From Taudactylus pleione (Eukaryota > Chordata > Amphibia > Anura > Myobatrachidae): 64,000 bases of DNA. Position 1 is the first letter of the stretch. Each line of letters begins with the position of its first letter. A program made the translations under genes and the position numbers. Positions 36,938 to 51,130 of the stretch are shown here, piece by piece. The notes beneath the pieces were generated by a model, which was not told the origin of the DNA, ran no database searches, and saw only the letters and a program-made list of their open reading frames with translations. The DNA is taken from positions 5,387,501 to 5,451,500 of the forward strand of contig JAUIMM010000484.1 in the NCBI GenBank assembly GCA_031769625.1, written 5' to 3'.

Positions 36938-37605
36938 GGTGTGCAGTCCAGAAATCTTCCCATATACTCCATTTAATGTGCTTTATTGCACCCCTGAGGG
37001 AAAGGAGACGCCCTCAGACTGGATTAGCACCCCTACCTTATTGGTTTATAAGCATGGAGTCTTGTAATGAATATACACACTAGTAATAGGTACAATTCTA
37101 GGTAAGTCCTACAAGTTTTATATACTGTAGTGCAACTTTGGTTAATTTCTGGGGTGTGGGTCCCCCTGGATTGCCTGTGTTGATCTGTTTCAGGGCACTG
37201 CATTATAACACATTTTTCTTTTATAACACATTTTAACCCTTCACTGTTTGTTTATTATATATGTACCTCACTTATTATTTTCATTCTTTATATGCAGCAG
37301 TCGCTGCTCCTAACTATCTCTTTCACACTGCACTTTTCTTACTATGGCGGTGCCCTGGGGCGGCTTAGTTGGTCTAGTTTGGGAGTGTCCTGCGCTCTGA
37401 ATTTGAATCGTAGTATGTTAGGGACACCCTACAGATGTTACCTGGATATGGTGGGTAGGCCCATAACCTTGGCCAAGATTATGCTAAAAACCTCTATTGA
37501 TTGCAAAATTTTATTGCATTTATATATTATTAATAATTTGGAGTTGTGCACCTGAGATTTGTCTGTTTTTGTGCCTGCAATTTGTCTCTTCAGGTAGCAC
37601 CTCCC

Positions 37606-37655
<50 letters not shown>

Positions 37656-38327
37656 GGGTGTGCAGTCCAGAAATCTTTCCCATATACTCCATTTAATGTG
37701 CTTTATTGCACACCTGAGGGAAATGAGATGCCCTCAGTCTGGATTAGCACCCCTACATTGTTGGTTTAAAAGCATGGAGTCTTGTAATGAATATGCACAC
37801 TAGTAATAGGCACAATTCTAGGTAAGTCCTACAAGTTTTATATACTGTAGTGCAACTTTGGTTCATTTTTGGGGTGTGGGTCCCCCTGGATTGCCTGTGT
37901 TGATCTGTTTCAGGGCACTGCATTATAACACATTTTTCTTTTATAACACATTTTAACCCTTCACTGTTTGTTTATTATATATGTACCTCACTTTTTAGTT
38001 TCATTCTTTATATGCAGCAGTAGCTGCTCCTAACTATCTCTTTCACACTGCACTTTTCTTGCAATGGCGGTGCCCTGGGGCGGCTTAGCTGGGCTAGTTT
38101 GGGGGTGTCCTGCTCTCTGAATTTGAATTGTAGTATGTTAGGGACCTACCCTACAGAGGTTACCTGGATATGGTGGGTAGGCCCATAACCTTGGCCAAGA
38201 TTATGCTAAAAACCTCTATTGATTGCAAAATTTTATTGCATTTATATATTATTAATAATTTGGAGTTGTGCAAATGAGATTTGTCTGTTTTTGTGCCTGC
38301 AATTTGTCTCATCAGGTAGCACCTCCC

Positions 38328-38365
<38 letters not shown>

Positions 38366-39603
38366 GGGTGTGCAGTCCAGAAATCTTTCCCATATACTCC
38401 ATTTAATGTGCTTTATTGCACACCTGAGGGAAAGGAGACGCCCTCAGTCTGGATTAGCACCCCTACCTTATTGGTTTAAAAGCATGAAGTCTTGTAATGA
38501 ACATACACACTAGTAATAGGCACAATTCTAGGTAAGTCCTGCAAGTTTTATATACTGTAGTGCAACTTTGGTTTATTTTTGGGGTGTGGGTCCCCCTGGA
38601 TTGCCTGTGTTGATCTGTTTCAGGGCACTGCATTATAACACATTTTTCTTTTATAACACATTTTAAACCTTCACTGTTTGTTTATTATATATGTACCTCA
38701 CTTTTTATTTTCATTCTTTATATGCAGCAGTAGCTGCTCCTAACTATCTCTTTCACACTGCACTTTTCTTACTTTGGCGGTGCCCTGGGGCGGCTTAGCT
38801 GGGCTAGTTTTGGGGTTGTCCTGCTCTCTGAATTTGAATTGTAGTATGTTAGGGACCTACCCTACAGAGGTTACTTGGATATGATGGGTAGGCCCATAAC
38901 CTTGGCCAAGATTATGCTAAAAACCTCTTTTGATTGCAAAATTTTATTGCATTTATATATTATTAATAATTTGGAGTTGTGCACCTGAGATTTGTCTGTT
39001 TTTGTGCCTGCAATCAGGTAGCACCTCCCATTATATATATATATATATATATATATTCAGGGTGTGCAGTCCAGAAATCTTTCCCATATACTCCATTTAA
39101 TGTGCTTTATTGCACACCTGAGGGAAAGGAGACACCCTCAGTCTGGATTAGCACCCCTACCTTATTGGTTTAAAAGCATGGAGTCTTGTAATGAATATGC
39201 ACACTAGTAATAGTCACAATTCTAGGTAAGTCCTACAAGTTTTATATACTGTAGAGCAACTTTTGTTCATTTTTGGGGGGTGGGTCCCCCTGGATTGCCT
39301 GTGTTGATCTGTTTCAGGGCACTGCATTATAACACATTTTTCTTTTATAACACATTTTAACCCTTCACTGTTTGTTTATTATATATGTATCTCACTTTTT
39401 ATTTTCATTCTTTATATGCAGCAGTAGCTGCTCCTAACTATCTCTTTCACACTGCACTTTTCTTACTTTGGCGGTGCCCTGGGGCGGCTTAGCTGGGCTA
39501 GTTTGGGGGTGTCCTGCTCTCTGAATTTGAATTGTAGTATGTTAGGGACCTACCCTACAGAGGTTACTTGGATATGATGGGTAGGCCCATAACCTTGGCC
39601 AAG

Positions 39604-39638
<35 letters not shown>

Positions 39639-40789
39639 AAGTTATTTATATAGCGCACAAATATTCCGCAGCGCTTTTACAGAGAATATTCGGCCATTCA
39701 CATCAGTCCCTGCCCCAGTGGAGCTTGCAATCTATATTCCCTACAACATGCACACGCACATACACACAATAGGGGTAATTTTGTTAGGAGCCAATTAACC
39801 TACCAGTATATTTTGGAGTGTGGGAGGAAACCGGAGAACCCGGAGGAAACCCACGCAAGCACAGGGAGAATATACAAACTCCACACAGTTAGAGCCGTAG
39901 TGGGTATCGAACCAACGACCTCAGTGCTGTGAGGCAGTAATGCTACCATTACACCATCTGTGCTGCCCAAGATTATGCTAAAAACCTCTTTTGATTGCAA
40001 AATTTTATTGCATTTATATATTATTAATAATTTGGAGTTGTGCACCTGAGATTTGTCTGTTTTTGTGCCTGCAATCAGGTAGCACCTCCCATTATATATA
40101 TATATATATATATATTCAGGGTGTGCAGTCCAGAAATCTTCCCATATACTCCATTTAATGTGCTTTATTGCACCCCTGAGGGAAAGGAGACGCCCTCTGT
40201 CTGGATTAGCACCCCTACCTTATTGGTTTAAAAGCATGGAGTCTTGTAATGAATATACACACTAGTAATAGGCACAATTCTAGGTAAGTCCTACAAGTTT
40301 TATATACTGTAGTGCAACTTTGGTTAATTTCTGGGGAGTGGGTCCCCCTGGATTGCCTGTGTTGATCTGTTTCAGGGCACTGCATTATAACACATTTTTC
40401 TTTTATAACACATTTTAACCCTTCAATCTTTGTTTATTATATATGTACCTCACTTTTTATTTTCATTCTTTATATGCAGCAGTAGCTGCTCCTAACTATC
40501 TCTTTCACACTGCACTTTTCTTACTATGGCGGTGCCCTGGGGCGGCTTAGCTGGGCTAGTTTGGGGGTGTCCTGTGCTCTGAATTTGAATCTTAGTATGT
40601 TAGGGACCTACCCTACAGATGTTACCTGGATATGGTGGGTAGGCCCATAACCTTGGTCAAGATTATGCTAAAAACCTCTATTGATTGCAAAATTTTATTG
40701 CATTTATATATTATTAATAATTTGGAGTTGTGCACCTGAGATTTGTCTGTTTTTGTGCCTGCAATTTGTCTCATCAGGTAGCACCTCCC

Positions 40790-40824
<35 letters not shown>
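34109..40824. repeat. Higher-order repeat block R1 (9 units with SINE)
   Basis: Units start at 34109, 34803, 35509, 36214, 36934, 37653, 38363, 39057 and 40116; the longer gap before 40116 is the SINE. Markers in order: attaccacc/cacagtag; ccttag plus acattgttgg; gattcgtctg; gactcatcagg plus aaatcatgg; gcccctgag with a tacata TA tract; tctcttcagg plus aaatgagatg; gcaaatgag plus catgaagtc; gcaatcagg plus gacaccctc; SINE and cttccc. Eight of these nine recur in the same order at an offset of 6008-6026 bp in block R2. Confidence 0.93.
39605..39968 (-). mobile_element. tRNA-derived SINE, copy 1
   Basis: Read on the minus strand, the element begins GGGCAGCACAG and has a pol III A box (TGGTGTAATGG, plus 39946-39956) and a perfect B box (GGTTCGATACC, plus 39903-39913), then a central part with GTGGGTTTCCTCCGGG and GTTTCCTCCCACACTCC, and a tail with GCGCTATATAAATAAC and eleven TAA repeats (plus 39605-39637). 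The body resembles vertebrate V-SINE-type elements and the tail the LINE-derived 3' ends common in frogs; that assignment is from memory. Flanking ccaagattat at 39599-39608 and 39967-39976 is the target-site duplication, overlapping the microsatellite by a few bases. Confidence 0.88.
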
Positions 40825-40827
<3 letters not shown>

Positions 40828-42200
40828 GGGTGTGCAGTCCAGAAATCTTTCCCATATACTCCATTTAATGTGCTTTATTGCACACCTGAGGGAAAGGAGA
40901 CGCCCTCAGTCTGGATTACCACCCCTTCCTTATTGGTTTAAAAGCATGGAGTCTTGTAATGAATATGCACAGTAGTAATAGGCACAATTCTAGGTAAGTC
41001 CTACAAGTTTTATCTATTGTAGTGCAACTTTGGTTCATTTTTGGGGTGTGGGTCCCCCTGGATTGCCTGTGTTGATCTGTTTCAGGGCACTGCATTATAA
41101 CACATTTTTCTTTTATAACACATTTTAACCCTTCACTGTTTGTTTATTATATATGTACCTCACTTTTTAGTTTCATTCTTTATATGCAGCAGTAGCTGCT
41201 CCTAACTATCTCTTTCACACTGCACTTTTCTTGCTATGGCGGTGCCCTGGGGCGGCTTAGTTGGGCTAGTTTTGGGGTGTCCTGCTCTCTGAATTTGAAT
41301 TGTAGTATGTTAGGGATCTACCCTACAGAGGTTGCCTGGATATGGTGGGTAGGCCCATAACCTTGGCCAAGATTATGCTAAAAACCTCTATTGATTACAA
41401 AATTTTATTGCATTTATATATTATTAATAATTTGGAGTTGTGCACCTGAGATTCGTCTGTTTTTGTGCCTGCAATTTGTCTCATCAGGTAGCACCTCCCA
41501 TTATATATATATATATATATATATATTCAGGGTGTGCAGTCCAGAAATCTTCCCATATACTCCATTTAATGTGCTTTATTGCACCCCTGAGGGAAAGGAG
41601 ATGCCCTCAGTCTGGATTAGCACCCCTACCTTATTGGTTTAAAAGCATGGAGTCTTGTAATGAATATACATACTAGTAATAGGCACAATTCTAGGTAAGT
41701 CCTACAAGTTTTATATACTGTAGTGCAACTTTGGTTAATTTCTGGGGTGTGGATCCCCCTGGATTGCCTGTGTTGATCTGTTTCAGGGTACTGCATTATA
41801 ACACATTTTTCTTTTATAACACATTTTAACCCTTCACTGTTTGTTTATTATATATGTACCTCACTTTTTATTTTCATTCTTTATATGCAGCAGTAGCTGC
41901 CCTTAACTATCTCTTTCACACTGCACTTTTCTTACTATGGCGGTGCCCTGGGGTGGCTTAGCTGGGCTAGTTTGGGGGTGTCCTGCTCTCTGAATTTGAA
42001 TTGTAGTATGTTAGGGACCTACCCTACAGAGGTTACCTGGATATGGTGGGTAGGCCCATAACCTTGGCCAAGATTATGCTAAAAACCTCAATTGATTGCA
42101 AAATTTTATTGCATTTATATATTATTAATATTTTGGAGTTGTGCACCTGAGATTTGTCTGTTTTTGTGCCTGCAATTTGACTCATCAGGTAGCACCTCCC

Positions 42201-42238
<38 letters not shown>

Positions 42239-42912
42239 GGGTGTGCAGTCCAGAAATCTTTCCCATATACTCCATTTAATGTGCTTTATTGCACACCTGA
42301 GGGAAAGGAGATGCCCTCAGTCTGGATTAGCACCCCTACCTTATTGGTTTAAAATCATGGAGTCTTGTAATGAATATGCACACTAATAATAGGCACAATT
42401 CTAGGTAAGTACTACAAGTTTTATATATTGTAGTGCAACTTTGGTTCATTTTTGGGGTGTGGGTCCCCCTGGATTGCCTGTGTTGATCTGTTTCAGGGCA
42501 CTGCATTATAACACATTTTTCTTTTATAACACATTTTAACCCTTCACTCTTTGTTTATTATATATGTACCTCACTTATTATTTTCATTCTTTATATGCAG
42601 CAGTAGCTGCTCCTAACTATCTCTTTCACACTGCACTTTTCTTACTATGGCGGTGCCCTGGGGTGGCTTAGCTGGCCTAGTTTGGGGGTGTCCTGCTCTC
42701 TGAATTTGAATTGTAGTATGTTAGGGACCTACCCTACAGAGGTTACCTGGATATGGTGGGTAGGTCCATAACCTTGGCCAAGATTATGCTAAAAACCTCT
42801 ATTGATTGCAAAATTTTATTGCATTTAGATATTATTAATAATTTGGAGTTGTGCCCCTGAGATTTGTCTGTTTTTGTGCCTGCAATTTGTCTCATCAGGT
42901 AGCACCTCCCAT

Positions 42913-42963
<51 letters not shown>

Positions 42964-44335
42964 GGTGTGCAGTCCAGAAATCTTCCCATATACTCCATTT
43001 AATGTGCTTTATTGCACCCCTGAGGGAAAGGAGACGCCCTCAGACTGGATTAGCACCCCTACCTTATTGGTTTATAAGCATGGAGTCTTGTAATGAATAT
43101 ACACACTAGTAATAGGTACAATTCTAGGTAAGTCCTACAAGTTTTATATACTGTAGTGCAACTTTGGTTAATTTCTGGGGTGTGGGTCCCCCTGGATTGC
43201 CTGTGTTGATCTGTTTCAGGGCACTGCATTATAACACATTTTTCTTTTATAACACATTTTAACCCTTCACTGTTTGTTTATTATATATGTACCTCACTTA
43301 TTATTTTCATTCTTTATATGCAGCAGTCGCTGCTCCTAACTATCTCTTTCACACTGCACTTTTCTTACTATGGCGGTGCCCTGGGGCGGCTTAGTTGGGC
43401 TAGTTTGGGAGTGTCCTGCGCTCTGAATTTGAATCGTAGTATGTTAGGGACACCCTACAGATGTTACCTGGATATGGTGGGTAGGCCCATAACCTTGGCC
43501 AAGATTATGCTAAAAACCTCTATTGATTGCAAAATTTTATTGCATTTATATATTATTAATAATTTGGAGTTGTGCACCTGAGATTTGTCTGTTTTTGTGC
43601 CTGCAATTTGTCTCTTCAGGTAGCACCTCCCATTATATATATATATATATATATATATATTCAGGGTGTGCAGTCCAGAAATCTTTCCCATATACTCCAT
43701 TTAATGTGCTTTATTGCACACCTGAGGGAAATGAGATGCCCTCAGTCTGGATTAGCACCCCTACATTGTTGGTTTAAAAGCATGGAGTCTTGTAATGAAT
43801 ATGCACACTAGTAATAGGCACAATTCTAGGTAAGTCCTACAAGTTTTATATACTGTAGTGCAACTTTGGTTCATTTTTGGGGTGTGGGTCCCCCTGGATT
43901 GCCTGTGTTGATCTGTTTCAGGGCACTGCATTATAACACATTTTTCTTTTATAACACATTTTAACCCTTCACTGTTTGTTTATTATATATGTACCTCACT
44001 TTTTAGTTTCATTCTTTATATGCAGCAGTAGCTGCTCCTAACTATCTCTTTCACACTGCACTTTTCTTGCAATGGCGGTGCCCTGGGGCGGCTTAGCTGG
44101 GCTAGTTTGGGGGTGTCCTGCTCTCTGAATTTGAATTGTAGTATGTTAGGGACCTACCCTACAGAGGTTACCTGGATATGGTGGGTAGGCCCATAACCTT
44201 GGCCAAGATTATGCTAAAAACCTCTATTGATTGCAAAATTTTATTGCATTTATATATTATTAATAATTTGGAGTTGTGCAAATGAGATTTGTCTGTTTTT
44301 GTGCCTGCAATTTGTCTCATCAGGTAGCACCTCCC

Positions 44336-44373
<38 letters not shown>

Positions 44374-45611
44374 GGGTGTGCAGTCCAGAAATCTTTCCCA
44401 TATACTCCATTTAATGTGCTTTATTGCACACCTGAGGGAAAGGAGACGCCCTCTGTCTGGATTAGCACCCCTACCTTATTGGTTTAAAAGCATGAAGTCT
44501 TGTAATGAACATACACACTAGTAATAGGCACAATTCTAGGTAAGTCCTGCAAGTTTTATATACTGTAGTGCAACTTTGGTTTATTTTTGGGGTGTGGGTC
44601 CCCCTGGATTGCCTGTGTTGATCTGTTTCAGGGCACTGCATTATAACACATTTTTCTTTTATAACACATTTTAAACCTTCACTGTTTGTTTATTATATAT
44701 GTACCTCACTTTTTATTTTCATTCTTTATATGCAGCAGTAGCTGCTCCTAACTATCTCTTTCACACTGCACTTTTCTTACTTTGGCGGTGCCCTGGGGCG
44801 GCTTAGCTGGGCTAGTTTTGGGGTTGTCCTGCTCTCTGAATTTGAATTGTAGTATGTTAGGGACCTACCCTACAGAGGTTACTTGGATATGATGGGTAGG
44901 CCCATAACCTTGGCCAAGATTATGCTAAAAACCTCTTTTGATTGCAAAATTTTATTGCATTTATATATTATTAATAATTTGGAGTTGTGCACCTGAGATT
45001 TGTCTGTTTTTGTGCCTGCAATCAGGTAGCACCTCCCATTATATATATATATATATATATATATTCAGGGTGTGCAGTCCAGAAATCTTTCCCATATACT
45101 CCATTTAATGTGCTTTATTGCACACCTGAGGGAAAGGAGACACCCTCAGTCTGGATTAGCACCCCTACCTTATTGGTTTAAAAGCATGGAGTCTTGTAAT
45201 GAATATGCACACTAGTAATAGTCACAATTCTAGGTAAGTCCTACAAGTTTTATATACTGTAGAGCAACTTTTGTTCATTTTTGGGGGGTGGGTCCCCCTG
45301 GATTGCCTGTGTTGATCTGTTTCAGGGCACTGCATTATAACACATTTTTCTTTTATAACACATTTTAACCCTTCACTGTTTGTTTATTATATATGTATCT
45401 CACTTTTTATTTTCATTCTTTATATGCAGCAGTAGCTGCTCCTAACTATCTCTTTCACACTGCACTTTTCTTACTTTGGCGGTGCCCTGGGGCGGCTTAG
45501 CTGGGCTAGTTTGGGGGTGTCCTGCTCTCTGAATTTGAATTGTAGTATGTTAGGGACCTACCCTACAGATGTTACTTGGATATGATGGGTAGGCCCATAA
45601 CCTTGGCCAAG

Positions 45612-45646
<35 letters not shown>

Positions 45647-46801
45647 AAGTTATTTATATAGCGCACAAATATTCCGCAGCGCTTTTACAGAGAATATTCG
45701 GCCATTCACATCAGTCCCTGCCCCAGTGGAGCTTGCAATCTATATTCCCTACAACATGCACACGCACATACACACAATAGGGGTAATTTTGTTAGGAGCC
45801 AATTAACCTACCAGTATATTTTGGAGTGTGGGAGGAAACCGGAGAACCCGGAGGAAACCCACGCAAGCACAGGGAGAATATACAAACTCCACACAGTTAG
45901 AGCCGTAGTGGGTATCGAACCAACGACCTCAGTGCTGTGAGGCAGTAATGCTACCATTACACCATCTGTGCTGCCCAAGATTATGCTAAAAACCTCTTTT
46001 GATTGCAAAATTTTATTGCATTTATATATTATTAATAATTTGGAGTTGTGCACCTGAGATTTGTCTGTTTTTGTGCCTGCAATCAGGTAGCACCTCCCAT
46101 TATATATATATATATATATATATATATTCAGGGTGTGCAGTCCAGAAATCTTCCCATATACTCCATTTAATGTGCTTTATTGCACCCCTGAGGGAAAGGA
46201 GACGCCCTCTGTCTGGATTAGCACCCCTACCTTATTGGTTTAAAAGCATGGAGTCTTGTAATGAATATACACACTAGTAATAGGCACAATTCTAGGTAAG
46301 TCCTACAAGTTTTATATACTGTAGTGCAACTTTGGTTAATTTCTGGGGAGTGGGTCCCCCTGGATTGCCTGTGTTGATCTGTTTCAGGGCACTGCATTAT
46401 AACACATTTTTCTTTTATAACACATTTTAACCCTTCAATCTTTGTTTATTATATATGTACCTCACTTTTTATTTTCATTCTTTATATGCAGCAGTAGCTG
46501 CTCCTAACTATCTCTTTCACACTGCACTTTTCTTACTATGGCGGTGCCCTGGGGCGGCTTAGCTGGGCTAGTTTGGGGGTGTCCTGTGCTCTGAATTTGA
46601 ATCTTAGTATGTTAGGGACCTACCCTACAGATGTTACCTGGATATGGTGGGTAGGCCCATAACCTTGGTCAAGATTATGCTAAAAACCTCTATTGATTGC
46701 AAAATTTTATTGCATTTATATATTATTAATAATTTGGAGTTGTGCACCTGAGATTTGTCTGTTTTTGTGCCTGCAATTTGTCTCATCAGGTAGCACCTCC
46801 C

Positions 46802-46850
<49 letters not shown>
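40825..46850. repeat. Higher-order repeat block R2 (8 units with SINE)
   Basis: Units start at 40825, 41527, 42236, 42960, 43661, 44371, 45065 and 46128. It repeats the order of R1 but without the ccttag unit seen at 34803. Long stretches, for example 39601-40700 against 45609-46708, look identical by eye, so this duplication is recent compared with divergence between neighbouring units, which differ at many marker sites. Confidence 0.93.
45613..45976 (-). mobile_element. tRNA-derived SINE, copy 2
   Basis: Same element, same orientation, same flanking ccaagattat duplication and same 364-bp length as copy 1, at an offset of 6008 bp. I saw no base difference within the element by eye. It is a duplicate of one insertion carried in the 6.0-kb satellite block, not an independent insertion. 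Confidence 0.9.
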
Positions 46851-46853
<3 letters not shown>

Positions 46854-48230
46854 GGGTGTGCAGTCCAGAAATCTTTCCCATATACTCCATTTAATGTGCT
46901 TTATTGCACACCTGAGGGAAAGGAGACGCCCTCAGTCTGGATTACCACCCCTACCTTATTGGTTTAAAAGCATGGAGTCTTGTAATGAATATGCACAGTA
47001 GTAATAGGCACAATTCTAGGTAAGTCCTACAAGTTTTATCTATTGTAGTGCAACTTTGGTTCATTTTTGGGGTGTGGGTCCCCCTGGATTGCCTGTGTTG
47101 ATCTGTTTCAGGGCACTGCATTATAACACATTTTTCTTTTATAACACATTTTAACCCTTCACTGTTTGTTTATTATATATGTACCTCACTTTTTAGTTTC
47201 ATTCTTTATATGCAGCAGTAGCTGCTCCTAACTATCTCTTTCACACTGCACTTTTCTTGCTATGGCGGTGCCCTGGGGCAGCTTAGTTGGGCTAGTTTTG
47301 GGGTGTCCTGCTCTCTGAATTTGAATTGTAGTATGTTAGGGATCTACCCTACAGAGGTTGCCTGGATATGGTGGGTAGGCCCATAACCTTGGCCAAGATT
47401 ATGCTAAAAACCTCTATTGATTGCAAAATTTTATTGCATTTATATATTATTAATAATTTGGAGTTGTGCACCTGAGATTCGTCTGTTTTTGTGCCTGCAA
47501 TTTGTCTCATCAGGTAGCACCTCCCATTATATATATATATATATATATATATATTCAGGGTGTGCAGTCCAGAAATCTTCCCATATACTCCATTTAATGT
47601 GCTTTATTGCACCCCTGAGGGAAAGGAGATGCCCTCAGTCTGGATTAGCACCCCTACCTTATTGGTTTAAAAGCATGGAGTCTTGTAATGAATATACATA
47701 CTAGTAATAGGCACAATTCTAGGTAAGTCCTACAAGTTTTATATACTGTAGTGCAACTTTGGTTAATTTCTGGGGTGTGGATCCCCCTGGATTGCCTGTG
47801 TTGATCTGTTTCAGGGTACTGCATTATAACACATTTTTCTTTTATAACACATTTTAACCCTTCACTGTTTGTTTATTATATATGTACCTCACTTTTTAGT
47901 TTCATTCTTTATATGCAGCAGTAGCTGCTCCTAACTATCTCTTTCACACTTCACTTTTCTTGCTATGGCGGTGCCCTGGGGCGGCTTAGCTGGGCTAGTT
48001 TGGGGGTGTCCTGCTCTCTGAATTTGAATTGTAGTATGTTAGGGACCTACCCTACAGAGGTTACCTGGATTTGGTGGGTAGGCCCATAACCTTGGCCAAG
48101 ATTATGCTAAAAACCTCTATTGATTGCAAAATTTTATTGCATTTATATATTATTAATAATTTGGAGTTGTGCACATGAGATTTGTCTGTTTTTGTGCCTG
48201 CAATTTGTCTCATCAGGTAGCACCTCCCAT

Positions 48231-48290
<60 letters not shown>

Positions 48291-48964
48291 GGGTGTGCAG
48301 TCCAGAAATATTTCCCATATACTCCATTTAATGTGCTTTATTGCACACCTGAGGGAAAGGAGATGCCCTCAGTCTGGATTAGCACCCCTACCTTATTGGT
48401 TTAAAATCATGGAGTCTTGTAATGAATATGCACACTAATAATAGGCACAATTCTAGGTAAGTCCTACAAGTTTTATATATTGTAGTGCAACATTGGTTCA
48501 TTTTTGGGGTGTGGGTCCCCCTGGATTGCCTGTGTTGATCTGTTTCAGGGCACTGCATTATAACACATTTTTCTTTTATAACACATTTTAACCCTTCACT
48601 CTTTGTTTATTATATATGTACCTCACTTATTATTTTCATTCTTTATATGCAGCAGTAGCTGCTCCTAACTATCTCTTTCACACTGCACTTTTCTTACTAT
48701 GGCGGTGCCCTGGGGCGGCTTAGCTGGGCCAGTTTGGGGGTGTCCTGCTCTCTGAATTTGAATTGTAGTATGTTAGGGACCTACCCTACAGAGGTTACCT
48801 GGATATGGTGGGTAGGTCCATAACCTTGGCCAAGATTATGCTAAAAACCTCTATTGATTTCAAAATTTTATTGCATTTAGATATTATTAATAATTTGGAG
48901 TTGTGCCCCTGAGATTTGTCTGTTTTTGTGCCTGCAATTTGTCTCATCAGGTAGCACCTCCCAT

Positions 48965-49006
<42 letters not shown>

Positions 49007-49675
49007 GGGTGTGCAGTCCAGAAATCTTCCCATATACTCCATTTAATGTGCTTTATTGCACCCCTGAGGGAAAGGAGACGCCCTCAGACTGGATTAGCAC
49101 CCCTACCTTATTGGTTTAAAAGCATGGAGTCTTGTAATGAATATACACACTAGTAATAGGTACAATTCTAGGTAAGTCCTACAAGTTTTATATACTGTAG
49201 TGCAACTTTGGTTAATTTCTGGGGTGTGGGTCCCCCTGGATTGCCTGTGTTGATCTGTTTCAGGGCACTGCATTATAACACATTTTTCTTTTATAACACA
49301 TTTTAACCCTTCACTGTTTGTTTATTATATATGTACCTCACTTATTATTTTCATTCTTTATATGCAGCAGTCGCTGCTCCTAACTATCTCTTTCACACTG
49401 CACTTTTCTTACTATGGCGGTGCCCTGGGGCGGCTTAGCTGGGCTAGTTTGGGGGTGTCCTGCGCTCTGAATTTGAATCGTAGTATGTTAGGGACACCCT
49501 ACAGAGGTTACCTGGATATGGTGGGTAGGCCCATAACCTTGGCCAAGAATATGCTGAAAACCTCTATTGATTGCAAAATTTTATTGCATTTATATATTAT
49601 TAATAATTTGGAGTTGTGCACCTTAGATTTGTCTGTTTTTGTGCCTGCAATTTGTCTCTTCAGGTAGCACCTCCC

Positions 49676-49717
<42 letters not shown>

Positions 49718-50389
49718 GGGTGTGCAGTCCAGAAATCTTTCCCATATACTCCATTTAATGTGCTTTATTGCACACCTGAGGGAAAGGAGATGCCCTCAGT
49801 CTGGATTAGCACCCCTACATTGTTGGTTTAAAAGCATGGAGTCTTGTAATGAATATGCACACTAGTAATAGGCACAATTCTAGGTAAGTCCTACAAGTTT
49901 TATATACTGTAGTGCAACTTTGGTTCATTTTTGGGGTGTGGGTCCCCCTGGATTGCCTGTGTTGATCTGTTTCAGGGCACTGCATTATAACACATTTTTC
50001 TTTTATAACACATTTTAACCATTCACTGTTTGTTTATTATATATGTACCTCACTTTTTAGTTTCATTCTTTATATGCAGCAGTAGCTGCTCCTAACTATC
50101 TCTTTCACACTGCACTTTTCTTGCTATGGCGGTGCCCTGGGGCGGCTTAGCTGGGCTAGTTTGGGGGTGTCCTGCTCTCTGAATTTGAATTGTAGTATGT
50201 TAGGGACCTACCCTACAGAGGTTACCTGGATATGGTGGGTAGGCCCATAACCTTGGCCAAGATTATGCTAAAAACCTCTATTGATTGCAAAATTTTATTG
50301 CATTTATATATTATTAATAATTTGGAGTTGTGCACCTGAGATTTGTCTGTTTTTGTGCCTGCAATTTGTCTCATCAGGTAGCACCTCCC

Positions 50390-50423
<34 letters not shown>

Positions 50424-51094
50424 GGGTGTGCAGTCCAGAAATCTTCCCATATACTCCATTTAATGTGCTTTATTGCACCCCTGAGGGAAAGGAGACGCCC
50501 TCAGTCTGGATTAGCACCCCTACCTTATTGGTTTAAAAGCATGGAGCCTTGTAATGAATATACACACTAGTAATAGGCACAATTCTAGGTAAGTCCTACA
50601 AGTTTTATATACTGTAGTGCAACTTTGGTTAATTTCTGGGGTGTGGGTCCCCCTGGATTGCCTGTGTTGATCTGTTTCAGGGCACTGCATTATAACACAT
50701 TTTTCTTTTATAACACATTTTAACCCTTCACTGTTTGTTTAGTATATATGTACCTCACTTTTTATTTTCATTCTTTATATGCAGCAGTAGCTGCTCCTAA
50801 CTATGTCTTTCACACTGCACTTTTCTTACTATGGCGGTGCCCTGGGGCGGCTTAGCTGGGCTAGTTTGGGGGTGTCCTGCGCTCTGAATTTGAATCGTAG
50901 TATGTTAGGGACCTACCCTACAGAGGTTACCTGGATATGGTGGGTAGGCCCATAACCTTGGAAAAGATTATGCTAAAAACCTCTATTGATTGCAAAATTT
51001 TATTGCATTTATATATTATTAATAATTTGGAGTTGTGCACCTGAGATTTGTCTGTTTTTGTGCCTGCAATTTGACTCATCAGGTAGCACCTCCC

Positions 51095-51130
<36 letters not shown>

